The notes under the pieces were generated by a model. That model ran no database searches and was not told the DNA's origin. It saw nothing but the letters and a program-made list of their open reading frames with translations. Shown here piece by piece: positions 1 through 11,517 of a stretch of DNA of 64,000 bases. How positions within the stretch are numbered: position 1 is the first letter of the stretch; each line of letters starts with the position of its first letter. The stretch covers positions 14,237,615 to 14,301,614 of the forward strand of contig CM077827.1 in the NCBI GenBank assembly GCA_039720395.1, given 5' to 3'. This DNA is from Liquidambar formosana (Eukaryota; Streptophyta; Magnoliopsida; Saxifragales; Altingiaceae). Both the position numbers and the translations under genes were made by a program.

Positions 1-1470
1 GTAGGTTAAATGCATGGAATCCTTCTTCATTTCTGCCCAAATATCTTCCTCCCCACTATCATAATCTTCCCATGGAGCCTTTTTCATGCTGATCATGAGA
101 ATGAATTGTGACGGATCCTCTATTTCCTTCGTATCACTAATCATATTCATGAAGGCAGGGGGCGGTGCATTTCGATAATTGAGAAGAGGGTTGTTCTGAA
201 TATTGGGCTTGTCGCCGCCTGGAGGAGGTAGCTTACCTGAATCAATCAGGTCTTGGATTTCATTCTTTAGGTGCATGCAATTGTCTGTCTTATGCCCGAT
301 CCGCTGGTGGAAGTCGCAAAATTCATTCTGCCTCCAATACGAAGGAATCGGGTTCGGCAGTGCTCTTGGTTCCAAAGGCTTCAGATAGTCCCTTTTGCTC
401 AAGTTGGCCAAGGCTTTGGACAACGGGACTCCCAAGTCATGGTATACCCTTGGCGCTTTTGGTGCTGCTTGCGTCTGCTGGATGGCTCCCACTATAGCTT
501 GTGGCTGGGTTCCCCCACTAACTCTAGCACTTCCGCTTCCACCACCACTACCGAAACCGTATACTTTCTTCTGCCTATCCATCTGACCGCGGTGAATAGC
601 ATCCTCGATACGAGTCCCACACTGGTATAATTGTTCGAAATTCATGACAGAGGAAGTCAACATGCGATCAAAGTACACGGGTGTTAGGTTCCTCAAGATG
701 ATGTTTATCTGATCAATTTCGGTCGGCCTATTTACCATCTTGACAGCTTTAGCCCTCCAGCGAGTCAGAAATTCTGAGAACGTCTCATCCGTCTTTTGCC
801 TAGTCATTTCCAAGTCCCGCAGAGTGACATCCAACATAGTGTTATACGCATACTTATTTGTAAATTCTAAAGCCAGTAGTTCCCAAGAGTCCGTGACTTT
901 CGGATCGAGTGCATAGTACCACTTCGAGGCATCTGCCGAAAGAGATAAAGGGAAGGCGTGCAACACTTGATCGGCAGTCAATCCTCTCATCCAGGCAATG
1001 CTCAAGTACTGGCGCAAATGCTGTTTGGGGTCACCGGTGCCATCGAACTTTTCATAGTCGGCTATTTTGAATTTCGGAGGGAGTTGCACCTTGGAGTCGG
1101 ATGTAATCCCTGCCATAGAATACATGTAATCATCCATGCCTTTTGATTTCTGCCACGCTGTTTGCATTCGGTCCATCCGAGCTTTCATCTCAGCGTTCTC
1201 TGCCGCCAGCTTTTCTACTTTGGTGTCTTTTTCCTTGGTTTCTTTCCTTTTCAAGTAGTCCTCATAGTCATCATCTTCCCACTTCGGGTGCTCCTCCTCA
1301 TTAACCTTGGGCTCTCCTTTCTCCTCAGTTTCGGGTGGTTCTTCTGTTCTCCCTTTCCCTTTCTCAAGCTTAGTAACCCGGTCCCGCATTTCATTTATGA
1401 AGCCCTTCATCTCGGTTCTATCGCTCCTCATCTATTCAAGGATATCAGCCAAAGTCACCTGTTCTGCCAT
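1..1470 (-). pseudogene. gag: Element A (Ty3/gypsy, Tat-type) gag, partial, one nonsense codon
   Basis: Retrotransposon capsid (gag) protein, which packages element RNA in the cytoplasm. The minus-strand frame opens at ATG 1468-1470 (reads MAEQVTLADILE), meets an in-frame TAG at 1432-1434, continues at once with MRSDRTEMKG and stays open to base 1, so the gene runs out of the window. It has a charged coiled-coil-like N-terminal part, then a Retrotrans_gag core (KFDGTGDPKQHL, WELLALEFTNKY, ETFSEFLTRWRAKA). A zinc-knuckle variant of form C-x2-H-x4-H-x4-C (CDFHQRIGHKTDNC) lies near 270-312. The protein is clearly diverged from the gag of B and C, so A is a separate Tat family. The short reads on the plus strand here are shadows. 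Confidence 0.85.
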
Positions 1471-2577
1471 CCTTCCAGCCGGGGTTCTTCTTAATCTGTT
1501 AGTGGTCGGAGATCGGGCCCAAACACTACTTGGTGCTCCTCTCCCTGATGAATCAATCTTGCTGAAACAGGAGTTGAGCGTAATGAGCACATGTCCATTA
1601 AACTTTCTCCCCTAGCCCAATCCGAATACCTTCAAACCCTTATCTAAACCCATTGCTAGAGTCTTGTCACGTTCACTAGATCGCCCAAGGGTCTATGATG
1701 GGCAGATATTAATTTACAAAGTCGAACATCATTCTACCTTTGGCCCGTTACAAGTTCACACATATCTCACATGCTCACTTTGGATCCAAGCCCATTTCAT
1801 TGTTTTCACTTAGATAGGCTTAGTCCAATTACAAGATCACACTTTATTTTACCTCTCGCTCATCAAGCCTTTAGGTAGAATGATATTGGACTTCGATGTT
1901 CAATTTTAGATGGGTTGTGTTCATTCATCATAGTGGTCTATTCCTAACTCTCAGCAGGTCTACGTAGTCCATCAGCTTTCTTTGTTTGAGCCCGTCATGC
2001 CCACACCTTGCACCTCATTTGGATTCTAGGCCCATTTTGTTCATTATTTTGGTCATCATCATTTTCCTTTTTTTTTTTTTCTTCTTTTTTTTTTTTTCAA
2101 TGGGCCTAGGTCCAATTACAACAGCACTCAATCTCCCCTCAATTTGGGCTCAAACTAGAAAGCTTATGTACAACTGTGAGCCTCGTCCCATACCCGCACT
2201 ATACAAATGAGTATGGATGCAATATGACATGCGATATGACATACATTCAAGCAAGGCTATGCAAAGGTCTCGGGGGACACTAGTGTGGTTGGTCAATGGG
2301 GAGTACTTCTTCTTCAAGGGTTACCCAGGCTAGGGTGCTCAAAGAGCGACCCGCTAACGTACTCACTAGCTTATTACAGGCTAGTGGCATAGGCCATGGG
2401 TTGATGGTGTTGAATCGAGTTGCCCATAGGAACTAAATGGAACCCGGGTCTCTAATCAGACTGCCATCGAGGGATAACAAGTGCCAAATATCGTGCGCGT
2501 GTGTGCAATTTCGGTCTTATTCAATTAAATCTCCTGATTAATTAAAGCCAATAAATGTTTCGGAGTCAAGCTCTCTA
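1471..2577 (-). other. Element A untranslated leader between PBS and gag
   Basis: No credible gene. This is the leader of element A, between its primer-binding site and gag. The frame immediately upstream of the gag ATG is open for about 35 codons, but the leader as a whole is not coding. A long pyrimidine tract on the plus strand lies at about 2062-2098. Confidence 0.6.
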
Positions 2578-2595
2578 TCCCCAGTGGAGTCGCCA
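2578..2595 (-). other. Element A primer-binding site
   Basis: The minus strand reads TGGCGACTCCACTGGGGA just inside the LTR. The identical 18-mer sits beside the LTRs of elements B and C. Tat/Ogre-type elements are described as primed by a tRNA-Arg; the match to that tRNA is from family knowledge and was not computed here. Confidence 0.85.
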
Positions 2596-3044
2596 TTGTG
2601 AGCGCCGTGTCCTTTCACCACGCCAGCTCGAGAGTACGCCACTAACCTGCGGACGATTAGGGCGGAGAGGGAGTCGCCACCCGATTTTGGCCTCGGGAAC
2701 CGATAGACCCCTAGCAAGGGCCCAACTCGTCATTACCAAAGGAATCAAGGTTCGGAGCTAGGGTACGCGGATGGGAAGGTGTTAGGCACCCATCTACGCC
2801 CGGTTAAAATTCGGCCCCCACACACATTCATTAGCTTTAATTAAAAAGGATTCAATTGAACTTGACCGCTATACAAACACTTGTGTAAAATCAAATAATA
2901 GCATGCAATGGTAAAGGATTTAAAGAGAAATATTTGAGCATATACACACATACAAGAGAAAGGAGGCGAAGTTAACAGAGGACTTACACTGCCTGTACCG
3001 CCTGTAAAAGAGAGAAGAGGATTAATCTGAAAAAATAAGGTCAT

Positions 3045-3098
3045 GCACGTACGTGCATATGTGAGGCACGTACGTGCATATCCAAGGCACGTACGTGC
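3045..3098. repeat. Three 21-bp repeats with palindrome GCACGTACGTGC, downstream cluster
   Basis: Exact copies of the 12-bp palindrome start at 3045, 3066 and 3087, spaced 21 bp apart, downstream of the element A TATA box in the transcribed part of the LTR. Confidence 0.9.
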
Positions 3099-3596
3099 AT
3101 ATCCTGAATGAAACTTATATAATCGATGCAGAAATACAAATCTCAACCTACTGTGCAACTATCATGCCTGTGTGACACTGCGAATGATCAGGGTATGTAC
3201 AGAAACCATCTAAACATGCTTTGAAAACATAAGAAAACAATCTAGATCTAAATGTTGAGATATGATGTATATAAAAGAGATGCTAGAGGACCTATTTTAG
3301 ATCTATAAACGCAAAAATGAATTAGTGTTAAGTCTAAATGCATCATGTATTCAGGCATTAAATGAAAAGATGCATAAGATATACATTTCATGCGATATCA
3401 TAAATAATCTTATCACATCATTGAAGGAAAACGAAATTGAGGATTAAGAACCGTTACCCTCAGGCTCGGGCAGCAGCAATTCCTTCGCAAGCGTGCCCTC
3501 CGGACCTCTCGTAGACACAGCTGTTAGTCTCAGGGTTTCTAGAATGGTGGTCTTTGCATCCGAAGTTAGGATCCCTTCTCTTGAATGGAAGCGGGG

Positions 3597-3604
3597 TATT
3601 TATA
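3597..3604 (-). promoter_or_regulatory. TATA box of element A LTR
   Basis: The minus strand reads CCTATAAATACCCC. It lies about 336 bp inside the LTR, a normal position for the LTR promoter, and drives transcription toward base 1. Confidence 0.6.
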
Positions 3605-3737
3605 GGCGGGGATTAGGGTTTGATTCAGGGGTTTCTAGGGTTTCTCAGCCGCCACTGAGCAGCTGTCAGCGTGGGGGCTGCATAAGGTAAGAAACAATTT
3701 CGGAGGGAAGCGATGGAATTCAAAAAAAAAGGATCAT

Positions 3738-3791
3738 GATCGTACGTGCTTGGTATATGCACGTACGTGCATATCCCATGCACGTACGTGC
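3738..3791. repeat. Three 21-bp repeats with palindrome GCACGTACGTGC, upstream cluster
   Basis: Copies start at 3738 (degenerate, ATCGTACGTGC), 3759 and 3780, again spaced 21 bp apart. This cluster is upstream of the LTR TATA box, in U3. The core contains ACGT, the type of core bound by plant bZIP proteins; binding here is inference. Confidence 0.9.
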
Positions 3792-3940
3792 ATAGGGTAT
3801 CAAATTGTTATTCCCAGGCCTGCTTGTGTCCTCGTGAATCCTTCGGGCGTGCTTGCGATGGTCTGTTGGCTACTGCCCTTCATCATTGGGTCTCAGAAAG
3901 TGGCTTGAGGTGTCAAGTGGTACAAAATGGGGTGTTAACA

Positions 3941-5321
3941 ACCATCGAGCAGTTCTGAATGACAATACCGGCCTTTCTACCAGGTACTTCAACGGGTCCA
4001 TGCGACTTATCAAGAACACTTCAAATGACATCATGTAGTGCCGGAGCTTTTGCGTCACCCATACTAGTGCCACACAAGCCTTTTCAATGGCATTGTACTT
4101 CACTTCATAGTCCGTTATTTTCTTGCTTAGGTAGTAGATGGCATTCTCCTTTGTAGACCCTTCGAGATATTGAGCTAACATAGCTCTCGTCGCGGTTTCG
4201 GTGACCGTTAAGTACAACAAGAGCGGTGCACCTTGCCGTGGGGGAACTAAGATTGGAGGATTGCTCAAGTATCTCTTAATGGTCTCAAAGGCCTCTTGTC
4301 ATTCTTCGTTCCATACTTTTGGCACACCTTTCTTAAGCAATTTGAAGATTGGTTCGCAAACCATGGTCAAGTTGGCGATGAATCGACTTATGTATTGAAC
4401 CCTTCCCAAGAAACCCCGGATCTGCTTCTCAGTGCTAGGCGGCTCCATCTCCACAATAGCTTTTATCTTCCCTGGGTCCACCTCGATTCCCCTCTGAGTG
4501 ATCATGAATCCCAATAGCTTGCCTGCAGTGACACCAAAAGCGCACTTCTGTGGGTTTAAACGGAGATTGTACTTCTTAGCTCGCTCTAGGAATTTCTCTA
4601 GTGCCTTGAAATGCCCTTCCCTATCCACAGACTTCACGATCATATCATCGACATAAACCTCGACTTCCTTATGGATCATATCATGTAATAAGGTCGTTGC
4701 TGCTCTTTGGTAAGTAGCCCCAGCGTTTCTTAAGCCAAAAGGCATTACCTTGTAACAGTACGTTCCCCATTGCGTGATAAAGGCTGTTTTTTCCATGTCT
4801 TGAGGTGCCATCTTTATCTGGTTATACCCGGAGAATCCGTCCATGAAGGAGAAGAGTGCATGTCCCACTGTGCTGTCCACCAACACATCGATATGTGGTA
4901 AAGGGAAGTCATCCTTAGGGCTCGCGGCGTTGAGATCTCGGAAGTCGACACACATCCTCACTTTCCCGTCTTTTTTAGGCACAGGCACTATATTCGACAA
5001 CCACTCGGGGTACTCCACAACTTGGAGGAAACCCACGTCTAGTTGTTTAGTTACCTCTTCTTTTACTTTTAGAGCCCATTCTGGTTTTAATCTTCTGAGT
5101 TTCTGCTTTACCGGCTTCTTTAGGGAATTAGTGGGGATATAGTGTTGCACAATATCGGGGTCAATGCCAGACATGTCTTCATAAGACCATGCAAAAGCCA
5201 TAATGTTGGCTTTCAAGAGAGAGAGCATCTTTTCTTTTTCAACGGGGGAGAGGGTTTTCCCAATTTTAACTATTCTTGGCAATTCATTCGTCCCTAAGTT
5301 GATTGATTCCAGTTCATCCAT
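3941..5321 (-). pseudogene. pol: Element B reverse transcriptase and RNase H, interrupted
   Basis: Reverse transcriptase of a Tat-type Ty3/gypsy element. Starting at ATG 5319-5321 it reads 340 codons: a linker, the RT fingers (VPKKDGKVRMCVDFRDLN), the KMPFGLRNAGATYQ-type block and the catalytic YVDD (VEVYVDDMIVK), then the thumb (GFLGRVQYISRFI). An in-frame TGA at 4299-4301 breaks it at the start of the RNase H region. The frame then continues (LSNPPILVPPR, IYYLSKKITDYEV, RMDPLKYLVERP) until element A cuts it at 3940/3941. The rest of RNase H, the integrase and the 3' LTR of B must lie left of the window. The first RNase H of this lineage lacks the usual catalytic block (TVTETA here), as expected for the vestigial copy in Tat elements. 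Confidence 0.9.
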
Positions 5322-5670
5322 ATTAGGTTCGGTGACGCCCCTTTTCCTTTGCTCAACGAGCTCCGGGGGGACATCGTTCTAGGATCTATATCCATGCCAT
5401 AAATATCCATAGAGGAGAAAAAAGAGATACTGCATATATAGAGAAAGAAAGCACACTTTATTGACTAGGAATAGTAGGAATGACACACAAAAGAAGAAAA
5501 ACAAACAAATCTGTATCAATACTATGACTCCACAAGGTGAGTTAAGTAGATACATCTTATTGAATTAGGGAAATATTACTAAGCTAAGACACCTACAAGC
5601 TGCTATCAGGTAGGCCAAGGTCTTCTTCTTCATGGAGCTCCGCAATGACACCACATTCAAAGGTACCAAT
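5322..5670 (-). other. Spacer between protease and RT of element B, possible intron
   Basis: About 350 bp without a conserved domain separates the gag-protease and RT frames. The minus strand has AGCTTGTAG/GTGTC near 5600 and GATCCTAG/AACGATG near 5383, just before the open RT frame. Element C has a matching layout (ATATGTAG/GTTTTC at 37971 and GACCCTAG/AGACAC near 38180). Ogre elements are known to splice an intron here; the same use in B and C is inference. Confidence 0.4.
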
Positions 5671-8600
5671 TCAGGAGTGGCACGGTAGCATGGACGAACC
5701 CTGGAGTTCTTCAATGGTCGAGTCTTCCACGGTGAGGATCATATCTTGGAACATTTCAGTCATAGCCCCTGCAACAAGGTTCTCTGCCCAGTCCTCCTCT
5801 TTCTTTTCCCAAAACTCATCATTGATGGCTTCATCATCCACCATTTCAGTTGTGATTGGATACCATTCGATGAAAAAGATTTCAAAACCTGGAACTCGGA
5901 TCTTGGTAGCTTGGTCAAAGATGGGTTCTGGAAACCCGCAATATAGAAAATCATCCCCCTCTTTGACGAAGTAACCATTCAAAGTAGGTCGGTATGGCGA
6001 GATTCTCAGGTCTGGCACCCTTCCCTCGGCTTTGGCTCTTACTTTCTCTTTATTCCTCTTCAATATTTCTGCATGATCATTTCTGGAGAGCTCATATCCT
6101 AGCCCGAAGGTGTATGAGGTGACACGGCTCTGAATTGACTTAGGGATCCCTTGTTGGCGACGCCCTAGTCCCATGCCTGGAAAGAAGCTCATTCTTCTCC
6201 TGATCTCACCAACGTGCAAGTTGCCATGGGGGCAAAAGTCCAAGGGTATTAATTCACCCTTCTCGAGCTCTTTCTCAATGCATTGGACATAGTCAAACCC
6301 GAATAATGGCACCGCCGCTGATTCTGGTTGTATCTCACATATAGGCACGCCTGCGAGTTTCAGTTCATAGTCCCCTTGAAGTGTTACTATAGCTCCTTCA
6401 TAAGGAAACTTTACCTTTTGATGGAGTGAAGATGGCACAGCCCCAGCAGGATGGATCCAAGGTCGGCCCAACAACAAGTTGAAACATGACGGCACATTCA
6501 ACACTTGGAATTCCACCCTAAATTCAGTGGGTCCCATAATAAGAGGCAAAGTAACTACCCCTATTACTTCACGGCGGGTGTTGTCATAAGCTCTTACAGT
6601 CTGCCCAGATGGCGTGAAATCGGTGGGTCCCAAACCCAAAATAGTAGCAGTTCGGAGAGGGCATACATTCAGTGCGGACCCATTGTTGATAAGGACGGTA
6701 GGTACCCTCTTCCCCATAGTGTCAATGGTCACATAGAGAGCTTGAGAATGGCTTGGCCTGCTTTTGGGTAGGTCCACATCGGTGAACACGATGGTTGAGT
6801 TCTTGGGAGTTGGATTCACCAAATGTACCAGTCCCTCGGGGGATGTGTCAATGGGCACTTGTATCTGATTCATCAGTTTCAACATGGTCTGTCTGTGCTT
6901 GTGCAAGGCCATGAGCAAGCCCCAAATAGTGATGTTGGCATTGGTCTTCTTCAGCTGCCTCAGCACCTCATCCTCTTCTTCTTGCAAGCTAGGACGCCTC
7001 TGCCCTTCCAAATCTTCCAATAGATTCTCAGATTCTAGGTGTGGAGGCTTGAAATGAGGACCCCCTCTGGTTATATGGTCTAACTCGTCATCACTAGCCC
7101 ATATGTCATGGACTTCCTCGGAGTCATTCATTAAGTCATCCCATTCTATCATGTCAATGCTCTCCATTTCTGTTGGCAAGTCATCCCAACCTGTAGGGAC
7201 TATCGGCTCATTCGATATTGGACTTGAGCTTGAGTACAGCACATAGTAATCAAATTTCCCCAATAATTGACATAATAGGCCAACCGGAGGATCCCCTGCT
7301 TCATATCTTTCTTTCAGCTCTTGTTGGATAGATTTCTTTGGCAACAACAAAACCTTTTGGTCAATGAGGTCTTGAATGATCTTCTTTAGTATAGAACAAG
7401 CCTCGGTGTCATGGCCGAGTGCACGATGGTATTGGCAATATTGGTGAGGGGTTGAGGGCCTTGGCTTTGGTGGAAGTAGCATGATAAGGCTGTTATTGCG
7501 GCAAATGGTAAAGAGACAGGTTAAGATTATGGGGAGTGTAGTGTATTGTCTTATGGGATGGTGAGGGCGAGAGGATTCAACCCCAATGGCATTTATAGTG
7601 TTAGGTGGGGGTGTGTTGTTATGAGATGGGAGAGGATTACGGGTGATATTTGGACGGGTTGGTGGTGAGATGACTTGTTTGTTAATGAGGTCTTGGACTT
7701 GATGGCGAAGGCGGACACAACGATTGGTGGCATGGCCCTTGGATTGGTGGTACTTGCAGTACTGATTCTCGTTGTAGTTCCTGGGTAAGGGATTTGGTGG
7801 GGGTCTTGGGTCGAGTGGCTTCAATAGGTCACGGCTTATGAGCTTTTCAAGGACTCTTTCGAGTGGCATGAATAGGTCGGTGAAATGGCGAGGCGGGTTG
7901 ACATCATTGAGAGAGAAGGGTTGGATGGGTTGAGTTATGGTGTTGACCTCGGCATTGTTCTTCCCAGTAAAGTTTGTCTTGCGACTCCTCACTTCCTCAG
8001 TTTTTATTGTCCCATCATTGATAGCATCTTCAACCTGCGTGCCAGCCCCTATGAGAGCTTTGAAATTGGGGAAATAGTGGGCAAATAAGTGCTTGTGATA
8101 CACGGGCAGCAAGTTCTTAACCACCAGTTGAATTTGGTCCTCCTCATTTGGCCTATCCGTCATTCTCGACGCCTTTTGTCTCCACCTTGTAATGTAAGCG
8201 GAGAAGGTTTCATGAGCCCCTTGCTTGGTAGTTTCCAGGTCCCTTCGAGTAACATCCACCTCTGTGTTGTACTTGTAGTGCTCCGAAAACTCATTGCATA
8301 TGTCTTCCCAAGTCCGAGTTCTATTCTCATCTAAGGACAAGAACCATTTCAAAGCGGAAGTGGCCAAGGTTTCATGGAACATTTGAGCTAAAAGCTCATC
8401 GGTGGCCCCTCGAGGGTGCATAGCTCGCACATACATCTTCAAATGAGTCTTAGGGCAACCCGTCCCTTCGAACTTTTCTAACTCCGGCATCTTGAATTGC
8501 AATGGAATACGAGCCGTTGGAAACAGAGATAAAGTCCGCACATCGACCATGTCATCGGCTCTACGAATCCCTTTTATAGTTCTCTCCAATGCTTCTACCT

Positions 8601-8925
8601 TACTAGCTAACACGGAATCACTGCTAGAACCTTTCCCCTTGGCTTCCCCTTCTAGGTTGGTGACCTCAGGTTTCGAGCTACTTTCTCCCCTTGTCTTGGT
8701 GTTCTCATTGGATTGAGGTCCCTCTTCGGTGCCAGCCCCATGAGGTATACCCGAGGAATGGGCCTTAGAGCCATTTTGTTCAAGATCCGCCATCTTCTGT
8801 TGGTTCTCTTGAGCCATTTTCAATGCGGTATCGGATGTCTCGGTGGTATGATCAAGCTTGGTCATGATGGCTTTCAGGCAAGCCTCAAGGTCAAAGTGCC
8901 CCTCACTAGTTCTTTCATCGGCCAT
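5671..8925 (-). CDS. gag-pro: Element B gag-protease polyprotein
   Basis: Open frame of about 1084 codons from ATG 8923-8925 (MADERTSEGHFDLEA), encoding capsid, nucleocapsid and aspartic protease. Order: N-terminal coiled-coil-like region; Retrotrans_gag core (KTHLKMYVRAMHPRGATDE, HETFSAYITRWRQKA); two C-x2-H-x4-H-x4-C zinc knuckles (CKYHQSKGHATNRC near residue 390, CQYHRALGHDTEAC near 505); a protease fold; and a G-patch-like stretch (GMGLGRRQQGIPKSI). The protease active site reads INNGSALN; element C reads IDNGSALN, so the catalytic Asp is Asn in B. The frame is open 22 codons further up, but this ATG fits family starts. The last residues (MLPCHS) look frameshifted compared with C. It is the longest intact frame in the window. 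Confidence 0.9.
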   Translation of the reverse strand: MADERTSEGHFDLEACLKAIMTKLDHTTETSDTALKMAQENQQKMADLEQNGSKAHSSGIPHGAGTEEGPQSNENTKTRGESSSKPEVTNLEGEAKGKGSSSDSVLASKVEALERTIKGIRRADDMVDVRTLSLFPTARIPLQFKMPELEKFEGTGCPKTHLKMYVRAMHPRGATDELLAQMFHETLATSALKWFLSLDENRTRTWEDICNEFSEHYKYNTEVDVTRRDLETTKQGAHETFSAYITRWRQKASRMTDRPNEEDQIQLVVKNLLPVYHKHLFAHYFPNFKALIGAGTQVEDAINDGTIKTEEVRSRKTNFTGKNNAEVNTITQPIQPFSLNDVNPPRHFTDLFMPLERVLEKLISRDLLKPLDPRPPPNPLPRNYNENQYCKYHQSKGHATNRCVRLRHQVQDLINKQVISPPTRPNITRNPLPSHNNTPPPNTINAIGVESSRPHHPIRQYTTLPIILTCLFTICRNNSLIMLLPPKPRPSTPHQYCQYHRALGHDTEACSILKKIIQDLIDQKVLLLPKKSIQQELKERYEAGDPPVGLLCQLLGKFDYYVLYSSSSPISNEPIVPTGWDDLPTEMESIDMIEWDDLMNDSEEVHDIWASDDELDHITRGGPHFKPPHLESENLLEDLEGQRRPSLQEEEDEVLRQLKKTNANITIWGLLMALHKHRQTMLKLMNQIQVPIDTSPEGLVHLVNPTPKNSTIVFTDVDLPKSRPSHSQALYVTIDTMGKRVPTVLINNGSALNVCPLRTATILGLGPTDFTPSGQTVRAYDNTRREVIGVVTLPLIMGPTEFRVEFQVLNVPSCFNLLLGRPWIHPAGAVPSSLHQKVKFPYEGAIVTLQGDYELKLAGVPICEIQPESAAVPLFGFDYVQCIEKELEKGELIPLDFCPHGNLHVGEIRRRMSFFPGMGLGRRQQGIPKSIQSRVTSYTFGLGYELSRNDHAEILKRNKEKVRAKAEGRVPDLRISPYRPTLNGYFVKEGDDFLYCGFPEPIFDQATKIRVPGFEIFFIEWYPITTEMVDDEAINDEFWEKKEEDWAENLVAGAMTEMFQDMILTVEDSTIEELQGSSMLPCHS

Positions 8926-9779
8926 GTTTGTCTGATGGGTAGACTCAACACTCACTAGACGCCCTTGCGGATCGCGGATCCAAGCCAGCACGTCTATGGA
9001 TAGAAAAAGTTTTAACCTTTAGCCTAAGGACTTGTCCTAAACCTCCATATTTTCCTTAATGAACTCGGTCTCTACACCATGTTCAATTAATTCATTCCTT
9101 TTATCCACTTACCTTTACAGGGGTCATGGATTAAGGGTATGTTTAAAAGAATAGGGCATAGAGTCCTTCAATTAGGTTTAATTATTCCCCTAGGACTAGC
9201 ACATCACAAACATAGCTTTACATCCTATTTCCTTAATTTATTCCTCCTAACCCATGGCCTTAACGAAGGCTAGGGTTTAAAGGTCTATGTTAAGGGCATA
9301 AGATATAAAGCCTCACACCACAAACACGGCATAGCATCATTACAAACAATTGTGGGTGCATAAAGGTGAGACCACAGTGTCCTACAAGGCCCACTACATG
9401 AACTAAAAGAGGGTAGGCTGGGGTCCTTCACTTGCTTGAGCAATCCTTATACCTAACCACATGTGGCATCAGGAACGCCGCGTGGGTCCAACAGTACGTG
9501 ATTAACTCATTTAATATACCCAAGGGCAAGCCCAAGGGTACTAGGCAAGAGAGGTTGATAGCTTTCGCCCCAACACTTGGAATCAGGAAAACCAAGGTTG
9601 AAACTAGGCTGATCGTTGGCAAGGATACATCGAGGGACATCGATCCTAGCATGCAAGAGTTTGCGCACACAATGCAATAAATGAAAGCACACAATCAAGC
9701 GGATGCAATGTGATTGATTTTAATTAAACATAAGAAATTAACCTAGCCCAATTAAACTTTATAGAGTCTAGCCCACAAA
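8926..9779 (-). other. Element B untranslated leader
   Basis: Leader between PBS and gag. It contains only short frames without recognisable domains. The sequence just after the PBS (ATTTGTGGGCTAGACTC) matches element C (ATTTGTGGACTAGACTC), so B and C belong to one family. Confidence 0.6.
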
Positions 9780-9797
9780 TCCCCAGTGGAGTCGCCA
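9780..9797 (-). other. Element B primer-binding site
   Basis: The minus strand reads TGGCGACTCCACTGGGGA, five bases inside the LTR edge, identical to the sites of A and C. Confidence 0.9.
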
Positions 9798-11517
9798 AAC
9801 TATGAACCTCGGAAATTGGGCCCACGAGGGATTGACGAAAAGATTGTGTGGGTTTTGAAAACACAAAGGAGTCGCCACCTCATTTTTTAAAGGAAACAAG
9901 GAAAACCCTAAAAACAGTTTGTTTTAGGAAAACAATTTGAATGACTCCATAAAAAAGGAAAGGCAAAAACCAATCTTTTGGAAACCAAAGAAATCGGGGA
10001 TTCGGAGGCTAAGTTATGACATGGGAAGGTTCTAGGCAAAGCTTATAGGCACCCATGTCACCCTTTCGGTCTCTCAGTTCATTTGGGCTAAATCAAGATC
10101 TTTTCCATACAAAAAATCAGCAAGTATATCATCACAAGACAGCATGCATATCATATATTTCATTCATCCATCCATGCATAATAAACACATAAAAACATAA
10201 AATAAAGAAAAACAAAACAAAACAAAAAGAGGCCTAGGATGCTTGGATCCTAGAACGGACTTGAGCCTCACGAAGAGCGCCTACGTACCATGCAACGAAA
10301 TACATGGATCAAAGTCCACGTAGTTCGATTAGAACTAGGGTTAAGACTTAATATAAACCTATGGTTAAAACCCTAGGTTTCCTTATTTGATCAAAAGAGT
10401 TGAATTAGATAGAAAGTTTGATTTTAGAAAGAACTCCACAAAATGGAAACTTTAATAAAAACCAGAATTTTATTGGGTTAAGGAAACCTCTAATTAAACC
10501 ATAGGATCATATTAAAAATTAACCCTAAATAGGGAGAAGAGAAAGGATAAGGAAGAGAGGTGAATTGGGGCACCTTCACACCCGCTTACCTGAGCGCAAT
10601 AGCTCCAAGCATTAGCCATTTCAAGCATTGGCAGCCCTATTTGCCATAGAACTAATACCACACCTATTTGCACCCTTACAAGTGCTCAAAGCCATGCAAA
10701 CACAATGATATGCAAATCTGGACAGAATAGTATTATGGCCTAAAATCATCTACTAAGCATGCTAATAGCAAAAACAGCAAACTTTCATAAGCCCTAACAC
10801 AATCCTAGAACCATATCATGCATATAAACCCTAAAACATACTAACATGCATGCAAAAATATCATATTTACTCCATATGAAAAACATATACAGCAAACATG
10901 AAGAAAAACCAATGAAAAGACCTACTTTAACATGCTGTATGAAAGCTAAAATAAAACAAAGACACTAAAGCCCTAAACTCACAAATATGCTTAAAAACAT
11001 ACAAAACCAACTCTAAACATACTAAAATAAACCTAAACAGAACCTAAACCATGCATATTAATTAACTAAAGCAATAAATCATGATAAGAAACCTAACTCT
11101 AACATGCAATATCACTATCCTAGAACAAGGACAACAGAAGCACAAGAATCATAACTATGCATTGGAACCTATGAACTAACTCTAAAGCATGCAAAACTCA
11201 TCATGAACATCATCAACATCACATGTATTAACCAATAGAAACTTCAATTCATGGTAGAAATTACAAGCATTACATGCAATAGAGCTATCCTACATGATAC
11301 CTTTGTTTAAGCTTGAGCAGAAAAGAGGAATACCTTAGGAAGAGCCTTTTTTGCTGCTGTATGAATTCCCTCTTGCTCTTGTGGATGTCTTTAACCAATG
11401 TTCTTCAAGGCTACAGCAAGAACTCCAGCTCTCCTTCAAGTCTCTCTCTCTTATTCTCTCTCAAACACTTAAGTTTTAATGCATAAAGTGGCTCCCCTTG
11501 TGCTGAAGCATAGGGGG

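Larger units (their letters stand above)
2599..3940 (-). repeat. Element A 5' LTR
   Basis: On the minus strand the LTR starts TGTTAACACCCC at 3940 and ends in CA near 2599 (uncertain by about 2 bases), next to the PBS. It is about 1.34 kb. It sits abruptly inside the RNase H frame of element B, which marks the insertion point; plus-strand accat at 3941-3945 would be the target duplication, but the partner is outside the window. A TATA box (TATAAATA, minus) is at 3597-3604. Two clusters of 21-bp-spaced palindromes lie inside it. Confidence 0.85.

Noticed and set aside
271..1494. Plus-strand frames in the first 1.5 kb
   Set aside because: They lie opposite the conserved gag frame of element A and show no domain.
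9428..9694. Short gene in the leader of element B
   Set aside because: Overlapping frames on both strands, no domain, and no clear sign of a conserved protein.
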